Assembly (NCBI RefSeq): GCF_019931165.1
Contig: NZ_JAIOUP010000008.1
Span: forward strand, 1 to 64,000
Direction: 5' to 3'
Length of the DNA stretch: 64,000 nt
From: Schnuerera sp. xch1
Lineage (GTDB): Bacteria > Bacillota > Clostridia > Tissierellales > Tepidimicrobiaceae
A model generated the notes under the pieces. That model did no database searches, was not told where the DNA came from, and worked only from the letters and a program-made list of their open reading frames with translations. Below, in pieces: positions 43,332 through 53,437 of this stretch. Each line of letters opens with the position of its first letter. The stretch's first letter is position 1. The position numbers and the translations under genes are program-made.

Positions 43332-43361
43332 CTTCATCTCTATCGTGAGATGGAGTTTTTT
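43332..43361 (+). terminator. T-box-like terminator left behind before manA
   Basis: CTTCATCTC (43332-43340) pairs with GAGATGGAG (43347-43355, one G-T pair), then T6. It resembles the T-box terminator at 53782-53812 (both contain CCTTC-TCTC and a TAT-rich loop) but no T-box core precedes it. Confidence 0.75.
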
Positions 43362-43448
43362 GTATATTGGTAATTGATTCCTAGTATTTTCAAACAGTTT
43401 CACAAACCTATGTTTTTTATTTATAAGTAGAGGAATAGAGGTGAAGAT

Positions 43449-44423
43449 ATGTATCCGTTAAAATTTGAGAACATATACTATGAAAAGATATGGGGAAGTA
43501 GAGATTTTGAAAAATTTAGAGACAATGTACCAGAGGGAAGTATTGGGGAAAGTTGGGATGTATCTTGTCATTCTAATGGAGTTAGTGTAATTAAAAATGG
43601 TGTATATAAAGGTATGACATTGGAAGAATTATTAAAAATAAAAAAAGTTGATTTGTTAGGAACTAAAGTCAATGGAGATACTTTTCCTTTGCTCATAAAA
43701 TTATTAAATACCAGTGATAAGCTTTCAGTACAAGTACATCCTAGTGATAGATATGCACTTATGAATGAAGGAGAGATGGGGAAAACAGAAATTTGGTATG
43801 TTGTTGAAGCCAAAGAAAATTCCTTTATAATTTTAGGGACTAATGGATGCACGAAAAATGAATTTAAAAAGGCTATAAAAGATGGAGATCCTGAAAAGCT
43901 TATGAACAGGATAGAAGCAAAAAAAGGTGATGTGTTTTATGTTAAGAGTGGACTAATTCACACCATGGGGCCAGGACTTATTATTGCAGAAATACAACAA
44001 AATAGTAATACTACATACAGGGTATTTGACTATAATCGGGGGAGAAAGCTCCATATAGAGAAAGCTCTAGACGTCATAGATTTTAATCTCAGAGGTAAAC
44101 GAAGTAAAGGTATAAAAATTGAATATGAAAAGTATCATAAGACCTACTATTGTTTAAACGAGCATTTTTCTTTAGAGCTTTATGATGTAAAGGATAGTTT
44201 TCAAGAAACAAGTGAAGGAGAAAGGTTTTATATATACACATGTGTTGAAGGGCAGGGAAAGATAGAATATAATGATGGAATTGAGGATATAAAAATGGGA
44301 GATAGTATATTTATTCCTGCAAAAATGGGAGATTACAAAATAACAGGAGAATTGAAATTATTAAAAAGTTATGTGCCATGTATAGAAAAGGTGGAAAATG
44401 AAATATTAGATCAAATTAGATAA
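43449..44423 (+). CDS. manA: Class I mannose-6-phosphate isomerase ManA
   Basis: 324 residues, cupin metalloenzyme. LSVQVHPSD (about 93-101) with the zinc-binding His and KTEIWYVV, then VKSGLIHTMGPGLIIAEIQQ, are the type I isomerase motifs. It interconverts mannose-6-P and fructose-6-P. ATG follows AGAGGTG. First gene of the mannose cluster: PTS, regulator and secreted mannosidase follow. Confidence 0.93.
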   Translation: MYPLKFENIYYEKIWGSRDFEKFRDNVPEGSIGESWDVSCHSNGVSVIKNGVYKGMTLEELLKIKKVDLLGTKVNGDTFPLLIKLLNTSDKLSVQVHPSDRYALMNEGEMGKTEIWYVVEAKENSFIILGTNGCTKNEFKKAIKDGDPEKLMNRIEAKKGDVFYVKSGLIHTMGPGLIIAEIQQNSNTTYRVFDYNRGRKLHIEKALDVIDFNLRGKRSKGIKIEYEKYHKTYYCLNEHFSLELYDVKDSFQETSEGERFYIYTCVEGQGKIEYNDGIEDIKMGDSIFIPAKMGDYKITGELKLLKSYVPCIEKVENEILDQIR

Positions 44424-44493
44424 TATTAATGAAAGGAATAAATGATTAGATTATTGATATATAGAAGAGTACATTATGAAACATTGATTAAGG

Positions 44494-44526
44494 TATCTGA
44501 TTCTGATAACGGAATCAGATATTTTT
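44494..44526 (+). terminator. Terminator after manA
   Basis: TATCTGATTC (44494-44503) and GAATCAGATA (44512-44521), then T5. Confidence 0.8.
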
Positions 44527-44640
44527 AACGAAAAATTGCCATATCAATATGATAGTATGTGTACTCTTAGGAAGAATTTTTCTGTGATAGAATGTAATTG
44601 TAAGGTAAAGGTTTTCATAAAATATTAAGGGGGTATAATT

Positions 44641-45090
44641 ATGACAAAGATTATTGATATAAATTTAATAGAACTTGAATTGGATTTGGATAATAAGGAA
44701 AGCATCATTAGGCATTTGGCTAAAATAATGGATAAAAACGGTAGACTTAATGATATAGAACAATATATAGATTCAGTTATGGAAAGAGAAGAGCTAGTGA
44801 GTACTTCTGTGGGCCATGGGGTATGCATACCTCACGGAAAGACAGATGGAGTAAGAATTCCATCAATAGCTTTTGCTAGGACTAAGAAAAAAGTTGAATG
44901 GGGAAAAGGCGAAGAGGATAAGGTGAATTTAATATTTATGATAGCTGTTCCTGAAAAATTTGCTTCCAATGATCATTTAAAAATATTAGCAGCTCTTTCA
45001 AGAAAATTAATAGATGAAGATTTTAGAAAAAGGCTCACAATAATTAATGATAAGGAAACCCTTATACAGATGTTGACGGAGGTATTTTAA
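44641..45090 (+). CDS. PTS fructose/mannitol-type EIIA component
   Basis: 149 residues. VGHGVCIPHGKTDGV holds the phosphorylated His in the IPHGK motif of fructose-family EIIA. Accepts phosphate from HPr and passes it to EIIB (46347-46661). ATG after AAGGGGG. The EIIA, EIIC and EIIB are separate genes, an unusual split for this family. Confidence 0.9.
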   Translation: MTKIIDINLIELELDLDNKESIIRHLAKIMDKNGRLNDIEQYIDSVMEREELVSTSVGHGVCIPHGKTDGVRIPSIAFARTKKKVEWGKGEEDKVNLIFMIAVPEKFASNDHLKILAALSRKLIDEDFRKRLTIINDKETLIQMLTEVF

Positions 45091-45198
45091 AGAATTGAAT
45101 TTAAGTATAAGCTTATATTTAAAATTTTAGAGAGATTCGAACGAAATGGGGTTTTATTTAGTTACCCTTTATAATAAAATAATAAGGAGGTTATTTTG

Positions 45199-46266
45199 AT
45201 GAACAAAGAGATTAGAAATCTTAGGATTTATCTTATGACTGGTGTGTCCTACATGATACCCATAGTTGTTATTGGAGGTGTTCTAATAGCATTAGCAATA
45301 GCACTAAGTGGTGTTGAAGCAGGTACTGGAGCCAATATTACCAACCCAATTCTTATGAAGATGAACGATATTGGTGGTTTGGCTTTTGGATTAATGGTTC
45401 CTGTATTAGCTGGATTTATTGCTTTCGGGATTGCAGATCGTCCTGGATTGGCGCCTGGGCTAGTTGGAGGTGCATTATCTAATGAACTAGGAACAGGATT
45501 TTTAGGTGGAATTATTGCAGGACTTGTAGCAGGTTATGTAGCTAGATGGATAAAATCTTGGAAAGTACCAAATAGTTTAAAAGCAATTATGCCAATATTT
45601 GTTATACCTTTATTAACATCTTTAGCAGTAGGAATAATAATGAATATAATTGGTGCACCAATAGGAAATTTAATGAAATCTATGACAGAAGGGTTAAAGA
45701 ATATGAGTGCTGGAAATTCAGTAATATTAGCAATTATAATGGGAGCAATGACAGCCTTTGATATGGGCGGACCAGTAAATAAGGTTGCATTTATGTTTGG
45801 AGTTGCAATGATTACTGAAGGAGTTTATACGGTTATGGGACCTGTAGCAGCGGCTATCTGTATCCCACCTTTAGGTATGGGAGTAGCAACACTATTAAAA
45901 CCAACAAAATATACTGAGGTTGAAAAGGAAGCTGGTAAGGGAGCAATAGCTATGGGGTTAATTGGTATTACTGAAGGAGCCATTCCATTTGCTGCAGGAG
46001 ATCCAATTAAAGTTATACCATCTATAGTTGTAGGTTCGTCAGTAGGAGCTGCGGTGGCAGCCATAGGAAAGGTAGGAGATCATGCACCACATGGCGGCCC
46101 AATAGTGTTACCTGTTATTGACAACAAACTTATGTTTATAGTAGCGGTTCTAATAGGAATAGCAGTAACTGTGCTAATGGTTAATTATTTGAAGAAAGAA
46201 ATAAAAGAAGAACCAATGGAAGATATGGATGAAGACATAGAAGATATGGACATAAACTTTGACTAA
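45199..46266 (+). CDS. PTS fructose-family EIIC permease
   Basis: 355 residues, about nine membrane segments, with MTGVSYMIPIVVIGGVLIAL at the start and GAMTAFDMGGPVNKVAF plus GLIGITEGAIPFAAGDP in the body, the substrate and phosphotransfer motifs of fructose-type EIIC. An acidic tail of about 20 residues (EEPMEDMDEDIEDM). ATG at 45199 after AAGGAGG. Next to manA, so mannose or a mannoside is likely. Confidence 0.9.
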   Translation: MNKEIRNLRIYLMTGVSYMIPIVVIGGVLIALAIALSGVEAGTGANITNPILMKMNDIGGLAFGLMVPVLAGFIAFGIADRPGLAPGLVGGALSNELGTGFLGGIIAGLVAGYVARWIKSWKVPNSLKAIMPIFVIPLLTSLAVGIIMNIIGAPIGNLMKSMTEGLKNMSAGNSVILAIIMGAMTAFDMGGPVNKVAFMFGVAMITEGVYTVMGPVAAAICIPPLGMGVATLLKPTKYTEVEKEAGKGAIAMGLIGITEGAIPFAAGDPIKVIPSIVVGSSVGAAVAAIGKVGDHAPHGGPIVLPVIDNKLMFIVAVLIGIAVTVLMVNYLKKEIKEEPMEDMDEDIEDMDINFD

Positions 46267-46293
46267 TAGTTAAAACTTAAGATTAACTTGAAT

Positions 46294-46318
46294 GGCCGGC
46301 TAATTATGTTAGCTGGTC
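46294..46318 (+). promoter_or_regulatory. Intercistronic hairpin between EIIC and EIIB
   Basis: GGCCGGCTAA (46294-46303) pairs with TTAGCTGGTC (46309-46318), two G-U pairs; no T run. May tune the stability or ratio of the two messages. Confidence 0.5.
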
Positions 46319-46346
46319 TTCACTAATTGAGAAAGGAGAGATTGAC

Positions 46347-46661
46347 ATGAAAATATTAGTAGTAACGGCATGCCCCACAGGCATTGCACATACATATATG
46401 GCGGCAGAAGCATTGGAAAGAGAGGCAAAGGCTAGAGGTTTCGAAATAAAGGTGGAAACTCAAGGTTCTATCGGAGTTGAAAATGAAATAACTAAAGAAG
46501 ATTTAAAAGGAGCAGATGTAGTAATTATTACTAAGGATATGAGTATAAAAGGTAGAGAAAGGTTTAAGAATATACCCACAGTAAAAGTATCTATAAGTAA
46601 TATAATAAAGAATACAGGGGCACTTTTAGATAAAATTGTTGAAAAATTAGGAGAAAAATAG
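46347..46661 (+). CDS. PTS fructose-type EIIB component
   Basis: 104 residues. VTACPTGIAHTYMAAEAL has the phospho-Cys9 of fructose EIIB. Transfers phosphate from EIIA to sugar at EIIC. ATG after AAAGGAGAG. Confidence 0.93.
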   Translation: MKILVVTACPTGIAHTYMAAEALEREAKARGFEIKVETQGSIGVENEITKEDLKGADVVIITKDMSIKGRERFKNIPTVKVSISNIIKNTGALLDKIVEKLGEK

Positions 46662-46686
46662 CTACTCCTTATAAAGGAGGACTTCT

Positions 46687-48654
46687 ATGGATGAAAGATT
46701 AATGGAAATTTTAAAAATACTTATCACTTCTAATAAATCAATTACTATAAATAGGATAGCAAATAAACTTGCCGTATCTAATAGGACTATAAGAAATGAT
46801 TTAGATAAGTTGAATAATGTTGTTGAAAAAGAGGGCCTTATATTGGTCAGAAAGACAGGAGTAGGTATAAGTATAGAGGGAACAGATGAAAATAAAATTG
46901 TATTTTTAAAAAAGCTAGAAGAAAAAAATAAGAAATATATAAAGCCATTTTCTCCTGAAAGAAGAAGAATGCATATTCTTAAGACATTGTTTTTGGGTAA
47001 AAATAATGTAATACCTAAGGAATTAGCTAAAAAGCTTTACGTAAGTACTAATACTATCTATAAGGACTTCGAACAAGTTGATAAATGGTTAGAAAAATAT
47101 GATCTAAGATTATATAAAAGACGAAATCTTGTACAGATTATTGGTAGTGAAAATAACTATAGAAGAGCTATTTCTAATTTTATTTCTGAAACCAACAACT
47201 TAGAAGGTCCAGAAGAATTATCAATACATAAATATGAAGGAAGAATAGATCTTCACACCTTAACAAAACTTAAAATTCTTATGGAAGTAGATTATGAAAT
47301 ATTAGAAAAATTGCTAGAGGATATTGAAGCTAAGCTAAATTTTAAATTTTCTCAAGAAGCTTTCATTGGCCTTATAATACATATGGCAATAGCCATGAAA
47401 AGGATACAAGCAGGTAAGGATATAACGATATCTGATGAGATTTTTCAAAGCATTAAGGATACAGAAGAATTTAAATGTGCAAAGAAGATGATTTATAAGT
47501 TACAAAACATATTTAATATTCAAGTGCCAAAGTCGGAAATAGGATATATTGCTCTTCATATTCTTGGAAGTAAAGCATATGAAAAAGATTTTGGAGATAT
47601 AAATTTTTCTTTTGAACAAGCAGGGGGATTGGGTTTATCCAAGAAAATAGCTAAAGATATTATTTCTATAGCTAGTGACGCTCTAAGAATAGATCTCACT
47701 AGAGATCAAAAACTTCTCAATGGATTAATATTGCATTTAAGACCCACGATAAATAGATTAAAATATGGTCTTACACTACAAAATCCTATGTTAGAAGAGA
47801 TAAAGAGTAACTATCCGAAAATGTATGGAGTATCCTGGATGACTAGTGTAGCATTTGATAAATATCTAGATGTAAAGATAACGGAAGATGAAATAGGGTA
47901 TATTGCCATGCATATTGGAGCAGCAGCAGAACGAAATAAAAAGAAGATCAGGACTCTAATTGTATGTCATACTGGTATAGGTACTTCACAACTATTATTA
48001 GCTAAATTGCAGGGACGATTTCAGGAATTGGATATAGTAGGAGTTGAATCATCAACAAAGATTGATAACTATAAATTAACAAATATAGATCTTATCATCT
48101 CTACAGTGCCAATACAAGTAAATAAACAATTTTTGATAGTTAATCCTATATTAAATAAGTATGAGATTAAAAGGCTAGAACAGTTTATTAATCACAAATT
48201 CCATTTAACTTCTAGGATACAGAAATCCATTAGTAAGGAGATATTTTATAGAAGTGTTGCATTTAAAAGTAAGGAAGAAATTATATCCCAAATGTGTGAG
48301 GCATTAGTAGAAAGACAGTATTTAAAAGAAGAGTTTGTGGATACAGTTCTTAAAAGAGAAAGGCTTATGTCTACAGAGGTAGGGAAAATGCTTTCAATTC
48401 CTCATGGTGATCCTAAAGAAGTAAGAGATTCTTGTATTGCATTAACTGTATTAGAATATCCAATTGTTTGGAAATATGAAAAAGTTCAATTTGTATTGAT
48501 GATATGCCTAACAGAGGATGATCTACAGAGGGGACAGCATATATTTAGAAACCTTAGTAACTTAATGGAAGATGATAATTTCTTTAATGATTTAAAACAA
48601 AGCTTTAGAAGTGCAGAAGAAGCTTTAAATCAACTAGATGATAAACAAATATGA
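46687..48654 (+). CDS. MtlR/ManR-type PRD transcriptional activator
   Basis: 655 residues. Two N-terminal helix-turn-helix regions (KLAVSNRTIRNDLDKL; KKLYVSTNTIYKDFEQV), two PTS-regulation domains with conserved histidines (LIIHMAIA, YIALHILG; LHLRPTINR, YIAMHIG), an EIIB-like domain with CHTGIGTS, and an EIIA-like domain with SIPHGDP. Such proteins sense PTS flux by phosphorylation and activate their own PTS operon. It lies 25 bases after EIIB. Confidence 0.92.
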   Translation: MDERLMEILKILITSNKSITINRIANKLAVSNRTIRNDLDKLNNVVEKEGLILVRKTGVGISIEGTDENKIVFLKKLEEKNKKYIKPFSPERRRMHILKTLFLGKNNVIPKELAKKLYVSTNTIYKDFEQVDKWLEKYDLRLYKRRNLVQIIGSENNYRRAISNFISETNNLEGPEELSIHKYEGRIDLHTLTKLKILMEVDYEILEKLLEDIEAKLNFKFSQEAFIGLIIHMAIAMKRIQAGKDITISDEIFQSIKDTEEFKCAKKMIYKLQNIFNIQVPKSEIGYIALHILGSKAYEKDFGDINFSFEQAGGLGLSKKIAKDIISIASDALRIDLTRDQKLLNGLILHLRPTINRLKYGLTLQNPMLEEIKSNYPKMYGVSWMTSVAFDKYLDVKITEDEIGYIAMHIGAAAERNKKKIRTLIVCHTGIGTSQLLLAKLQGRFQELDIVGVESSTKIDNYKLTNIDLIISTVPIQVNKQFLIVNPILNKYEIKRLEQFINHKFHLTSRIQKSISKEIFYRSVAFKSKEEIISQMCEALVERQYLKEEFVDTVLKRERLMSTEVGKMLSIPHGDPKEVRDSCIALTVLEYPIVWKYEKVQFVLMICLTEDDLQRGQHIFRNLSNLMEDDNFFNDLKQSFRSAEEALNQLDDKQI

Positions 48655-48672
48655 AAAATATAGGATGTTAGT

Positions 48673-48715
48673 ACTATAAAGGGATCTTCATATATATGAA
48701 AGATCCCTTTATAGT
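48673..48715 (+). terminator. Terminator after the PTS operon
   Basis: Left arm 48673-48691 (ACTATAAAGGGATCTT plus CAT) pairs with the right arm ending at 48715, one bulge. The T run is weak. Confidence 0.6.
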
Positions 48716-49054
48716 TGATACGTATAGTTTTGCTTATGTTTACTGGGGTTGCGAGTAGCAAGAGTAAATAAATATTGAACTAAAGAGAAATTACCAAAAT
48801 AATGTGGAACAAGTTATGAATTTGGTACTATTGTGAATATTCATAGGATAAAATAAAATATATATTAAAGGTAGAAGATGCATAATATTACAAGGCATAC
48901 ATTTATTGTAAGGGATAGTATAATCAGTACTATATGCTATATTTAATAAAAAATCTTCTACTTATTTTCACCATTTAATTGGATATAAAAAGTTTAAGGG
49001 GGTGAAATTAGTAGTTTCAAATAGTTTCAAAAAATAAACTAAGGGGGAATAGAG
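48716..49054 (+). other. Leader region before the GH38 gene
   Basis: No gene. GTAGAAGAT (48871-48879) and ATCTTCTAC (48953-48961) could close an 80-base structure with an inner stem ATAGTA/TACTAT (48915-48920, 48928-48933). Nearer the gene are an orphan AAGGGGGTGAAATT (about 48999) and a duplicated AGTTTCAAA. No sigma-A promoter is clear, in keeping with activator control. Confidence 0.4.
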
Positions 49055-52000
49055 ATGTTTAAAGTTACAAAGTTGAAGAAAAGGTTAATATCGATAATTT
49101 TAATCGTGACATTTACTATACCGACTTCTTTTTCTACAGCCACTTTTGCTGTGGATTTAAGTAAAGAAAAGACAATATATACAGTAGCTACTGCACATCT
49201 TGATACCCAGTGGAATTGGGATGTAAAAACTACGATAAATTCGTATCTTCCTAAAACATTTAATAATAACTTTGATCTATTTGAAAAATACCCTGATTAT
49301 GAATTTAATTTTGAAGGAGCATTTAGATATGATCTTATAAAGGAATACTATCCGGAAGCATATGAGCAAATAAAAGAATATGTAGATCAAGGTCGATGGA
49401 ATGTATCAGGAAGTTCATGGGATGCAGGAGATGTCAATATACCCTCATCTGAAGCGTTAATGCGTAATATCCTTTTAGGAAATGGATTTTTTAAAGATGA
49501 ATTTGGGAAAACAAGTTCTGATATTTTCCTACCAGACTGTTTTGGATTTGGATATGCTCTCCCATCTATTGCGTCTCATATGGGGTTAAAGGGATTTTCA
49601 ACACAGAAATTGACTTGGGGATCAGCTTATGGCATTCCTTTTGATATTGGAAGATGGCAAGGTGTAGATGGTTCTAGTGTAATTGCTGCACTTAATCCAG
49701 GCTCTTATACTACGACCTATACAGATTCTTTAAGTGCCCCAGATTCTTCATGGGTTGATAGAGTCAATGAAAACGGATCAAAATATGGTGTAAATGCTGC
49801 ATATAGTTATCATGGGACTGGAGATACTGGAGGTTCACCAAGTGAGACTTCGGTGGAAACACTGCAGAATGATATTGATAAGGGATTTGATCCTGACACT
49901 AATATACAAGTTATAAGTGCTTCATCAGATCAATTGTATAAAGATATTACATCTGAACAAGAACAAAACCTTCCCACCTATGATGGTGAATTAGTAATGT
50001 CAACACATGCGGTTGGAGGATATACATCAAGAACCATATCAAAAAGATGGAATAGGCATAATGAGCTTTTAGCTGATGCTACTGAGAGGACAAGCGTTAT
50101 GGCAGATTGGATTGGAGGAGCACCTTATCCAAAGGGAAAATTGGATACAGCATGGAAACGCTTTATATGGCATCATATGCATGATGACCTTCCAGGAACA
50201 AGCTTGCCTTCAGCTTATCAAATAACTTGGAATGATTATATATTGTCTCTAAATCAATTTGCTGGAGAACTTACAAATGGAGTAGGAGCTATTGCTCGTA
50301 CAATGGATACGGAAACTGAAGGTATTCCAGTAGTGGTGTATAATCCAATCTCAAAGGAACGTAAAGACATAGTAGAGGCAGAAATTAATTTTGATGAAGA
50401 AGTGCCAGAATCAATAAAAGTTTTTGATCCTGATGGTAATGAGGTACCTTCGCAGATGAGTACTCTTGAAGGAGATAGTGCAAAAGTATTGTTTCTTGCA
50501 GAGATGCCTTCAATTGGATATAAGGTATATGATGTAAGACCATCAGAATCGAAAAGTACAATTGATACAGGATTAGAGGTTACTACATCAACTGTAGAGA
50601 ATGATTATTATAAAGTAACCATTAATGAAGATGGAGATATTTCTAGTATCTATGATAAAGTAAATGAAAAAGAACTTCTTTCGGCTCCAGCAAGACTTGA
50701 ACTATTTGATAATAATTCAAGGTCATGGCCTTCTTGGGAAATTCTTTATGATGATATAAATACTTCTCCAAGAGAATATGTAAGTGGACCTGTAGAAGTT
50801 GAAATAGTGGAAGATGGCCCTGCTAGAGTAGCGCTAAAAGTTATTCGAGAAACTGCAGAATCAACTTTTACTCAAACAATCAGACTATCAGCTGGAGATG
50901 ATGCTCAGCGTATCGATGTGGATAATAATGTAGATTGGAAGACTAAGGCAAGTTTATTAAAGGCAGCATTTCCACTTAACGTTTCAAATCCTAATGCAAC
51001 CTATGACTTAGGCCTTGGTACTATACAAAGAGGAAATAACACAGAGAATTTATATGAGGTGCCAGCACAGCAGTGGGCTGATATTACTGATATATCAGGC
51101 GAATATGGTGTAAGCATATTAAATGATTGTAAGTATGGTTGGGATAAGCCAGAAGACAATATACTTAGACTTACATTAATTCATACACCTAAGTACTCTT
51201 TTGGTAATAATAAGCAGGATATACAGGATATAGGCGAAAATAGATTCCTTTATTCAATATATGGACATGAAGGAGACTGGGTTGAAGGGGATACAGTAAC
51301 CCAAGGCGAAAGAGTAAATCAACCACTAAGAGCTTTTCAAACTGTAAAGCATGATGGAGATTTTGGAAAGAATATATCCTTCTTAAATATAGATAATCCA
51401 CAAATAACAGTTAAAGCATTAAAACAAGCAGAAGATAGCAATGAAGTTATAATAAGAGTACAAGAAACCAGTGGAAATCCTGCTTCAAACGTTACTTTGT
51501 CAATTGGTAATGGCATAACAGAAGCTAAAGAAGTTAATGGTTTTGAAGAATATGTAGGACCTGCAGTAGTTGAAAATGGGGAATTGAAATTTGATATAGG
51601 AAAATATAAACCTAAGACTTTTGCAGTGACTTTAGCCGATCCAGCTACAACACTTGATGCACCATCCTCAGAGGCTATAGATTTACCTTTTGATAAGGAT
51701 GTAATCAGCTCAGACAGTAATAGGGAAGATGGTTCACTTGATTCTGAAGGAAGAACAATACCTGCAGAAATTTTTCCTTCCACAATTACAAGTAAAGGCA
51801 TAGAATTCCAGATGGGCTCCACAGAAGATGGTAATAACAATGCAGTAGCTTCCAATGGGCAAGAGATAACAATACCATCTGATTATAAGCAAGTACATTT
51901 ATTGGCAACATCAACTTCTGGAGATGTAACTGAAACATTTAAAGTTAATGATAAGCCAGTAGATATTGAAATCCAAGACTATAAGGAAAATGTAGGAGGT

Positions 52001-53437
52001 TGGGACAACTTTGGTGCTGGGGCGTTCCTCGGGATAAAACGAGCACCAGTTGCATGGGTGTCAACACATACACATACCTCAGATGGCAATAGCGCATATG
52101 ACTATGCATATCTATTTAATTATAAGATAGATTTACCAGAAGGCGAAACCACAATTACACTACCCGATAATGAGAATATATTAGTATTTGCTATGACTGC
52201 TTCCAATAATGATAATGCCGATACTACGCCAGCCGGATCGCTATATGATAAGAAAGAACCTGCAGAAACATTTTCACTAAACGTAGAAAACGGCACTGGA
52301 AGTGGAAACTATCCACAAGGTACGGAAGTATCTATTGCTGCAGAAGTTCCAATAGGTTATGCTTTTGAAAAGTGGATAGGACCTGTAGAAGACGAAAATG
52401 CAATTAATACTACAGTTAAGATGCCAGCAGAAGATGTTGCTGTTAAAGCTGTGTTAACTGAATTAGGATCGAACTTTGCTTTAGATAAGGAAGCAACAGC
52501 TAGTGGCTATGTAAATGAAAGAGAAATTCCTGAGTTCGCTGTAGACGGTGATAGAAATACTAAGTGGTGTCAAACTGGTCGAACAGATAAATGGCTACAG
52601 GTTGACTTGGAACAAGAGCACACTATAGATAGATGGATAGTAAGGCATGCTGGTGATGGCGGTGAAAATACAGGTTGGAATACCAGAGACTTTAAGTTAC
52701 AAGCGAGTGATGACGGTGAAAATTGGTTAGATGTAGATTCAATTGAAGGCAATACTGAAAATATAAGTAATAAAAGAATGGATCCATTTACCGCTAGATA
52801 TGTGAGGTTATATGTTACCAATCCTACAAATACAAGTGATACAGCTGCCAGAATATATGAGCTTGAGCTTTATGGTCCTGAACTCGATAAAGTAAGCATA
52901 GCTGTAGATGACGACACTTTAGAAAGAAACCAAACAGCGAATATTACCATAACTAAAGCAATGCTATCGAATGGTGATATTATAGATTTAACTGATGAAG
53001 ATGCTGAAATAGAATATTGTAGCAGTGATACTGATGTAGTTACAATAGAGGATGGTGTAATAACAGCTAAAAATGCAGGTACTTCAGAAGTTTATGTCAA
53101 GGTTACTTTAGATGGTATAACAGTTGAATCCAATAAAGTAACGGTGACAGTAGGTGCAAGCATTGAATCCATAAAAGGATTGATAGAAGACTTTATAGAA
53201 TCTGAAGATTTGATTGGTCCAATAATACCTCAATTAAAAAATAGCTTAAAACAAGCAGAACATCATAAAAATATGGGTAGAATTAAACAGGCTATAAAGC
53301 ATATGGAAAACTTTATAAAACATTTAAATAATCCATCTATGGATGATTATATATCAGAAACTGCAAAAGATATTTTAAATAATGAAGCTGAAGCGATTAT
53401 TAAGAATTGGTCAGAACTGGTAGACAAAGAAAAATAA
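49055..53437 (+). CDS. Secreted multi-domain GH38 alpha-mannosidase
   Basis: 1460 residues. Signal peptide 1-32 (basic start, hydrophobic core, cleavage near TFA). GH38 catalytic domain with metal ligands in AHLDTQWNW (His48, Asp50) and probable nucleophile Asp161 in FLPDCFGFG, then the mannosidase middle and beta domains up to about residue 870. Further on: a bacterial repeat domain (EKWIGPV), an F5/8 type C (CBM32-like) sugar-binding domain near 1140-1270, a Big2-like Ig domain and a C-terminal helical FIVAR-like part. No LPXTG anchor. It should release mannose from glycans outside the cell, fitting the PTS-ManA genes before it. ATG after AAGGGGG. Confidence 0.88.
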   Translation: MFKVTKLKKRLISIILIVTFTIPTSFSTATFAVDLSKEKTIYTVATAHLDTQWNWDVKTTINSYLPKTFNNNFDLFEKYPDYEFNFEGAFRYDLIKEYYPEAYEQIKEYVDQGRWNVSGSSWDAGDVNIPSSEALMRNILLGNGFFKDEFGKTSSDIFLPDCFGFGYALPSIASHMGLKGFSTQKLTWGSAYGIPFDIGRWQGVDGSSVIAALNPGSYTTTYTDSLSAPDSSWVDRVNENGSKYGVNAAYSYHGTGDTGGSPSETSVETLQNDIDKGFDPDTNIQVISASSDQLYKDITSEQEQNLPTYDGELVMSTHAVGGYTSRTISKRWNRHNELLADATERTSVMADWIGGAPYPKGKLDTAWKRFIWHHMHDDLPGTSLPSAYQITWNDYILSLNQFAGELTNGVGAIARTMDTETEGIPVVVYNPISKERKDIVEAEINFDEEVPESIKVFDPDGNEVPSQMSTLEGDSAKVLFLAEMPSIGYKVYDVRPSESKSTIDTGLEVTTSTVENDYYKVTINEDGDISSIYDKVNEKELLSAPARLELFDNNSRSWPSWEILYDDINTSPREYVSGPVEVEIVEDGPARVALKVIRETAESTFTQTIRLSAGDDAQRIDVDNNVDWKTKASLLKAAFPLNVSNPNATYDLGLGTIQRGNNTENLYEVPAQQWADITDISGEYGVSILNDCKYGWDKPEDNILRLTLIHTPKYSFGNNKQDIQDIGENRFLYSIYGHEGDWVEGDTVTQGERVNQPLRAFQTVKHDGDFGKNISFLNIDNPQITVKALKQAEDSNEVIIRVQETSGNPASNVTLSIGNGITEAKEVNGFEEYVGPAVVENGELKFDIGKYKPKTFAVTLADPATTLDAPSSEAIDLPFDKDVISSDSNREDGSLDSEGRTIPAEIFPSTITSKGIEFQMGSTEDGNNNAVASNGQEITIPSDYKQVHLLATSTSGDVTETFKVNDKPVDIEIQDYKENVGGWDNFGAGAFLGIKRAPVAWVSTHTHTSDGNSAYDYAYLFNYKIDLPEGETTITLPDNENILVFAMTASNNDNADTTPAGSLYDKKEPAETFSLNVENGTGSGNYPQGTEVSIAAEVPIGYAFEKWIGPVEDENAINTTVKMPAEDVAVKAVLTELGSNFALDKEATASGYVNEREIPEFAVDGDRNTKWCQTGRTDKWLQVDLEQEHTIDRWIVRHAGDGGENTGWNTRDFKLQASDDGENWLDVDSIEGNTENISNKRMDPFTARYVRLYVTNPTNTSDTAARIYELELYGPELDKVSIAVDDDTLERNQTANITITKAMLSNGDIIDLTDEDAEIEYCSSDTDVVTIEDGVITAKNAGTSEVYVKVTLDGITVESNKVTVTVGASIESIKGLIEDFIESEDLIGPIIPQLKNSLKQAEHHKNMGRIKQAIKHMENFIKHLNNPSMDDYISETAKDILNNEAEAIIKNWSELVDKEK

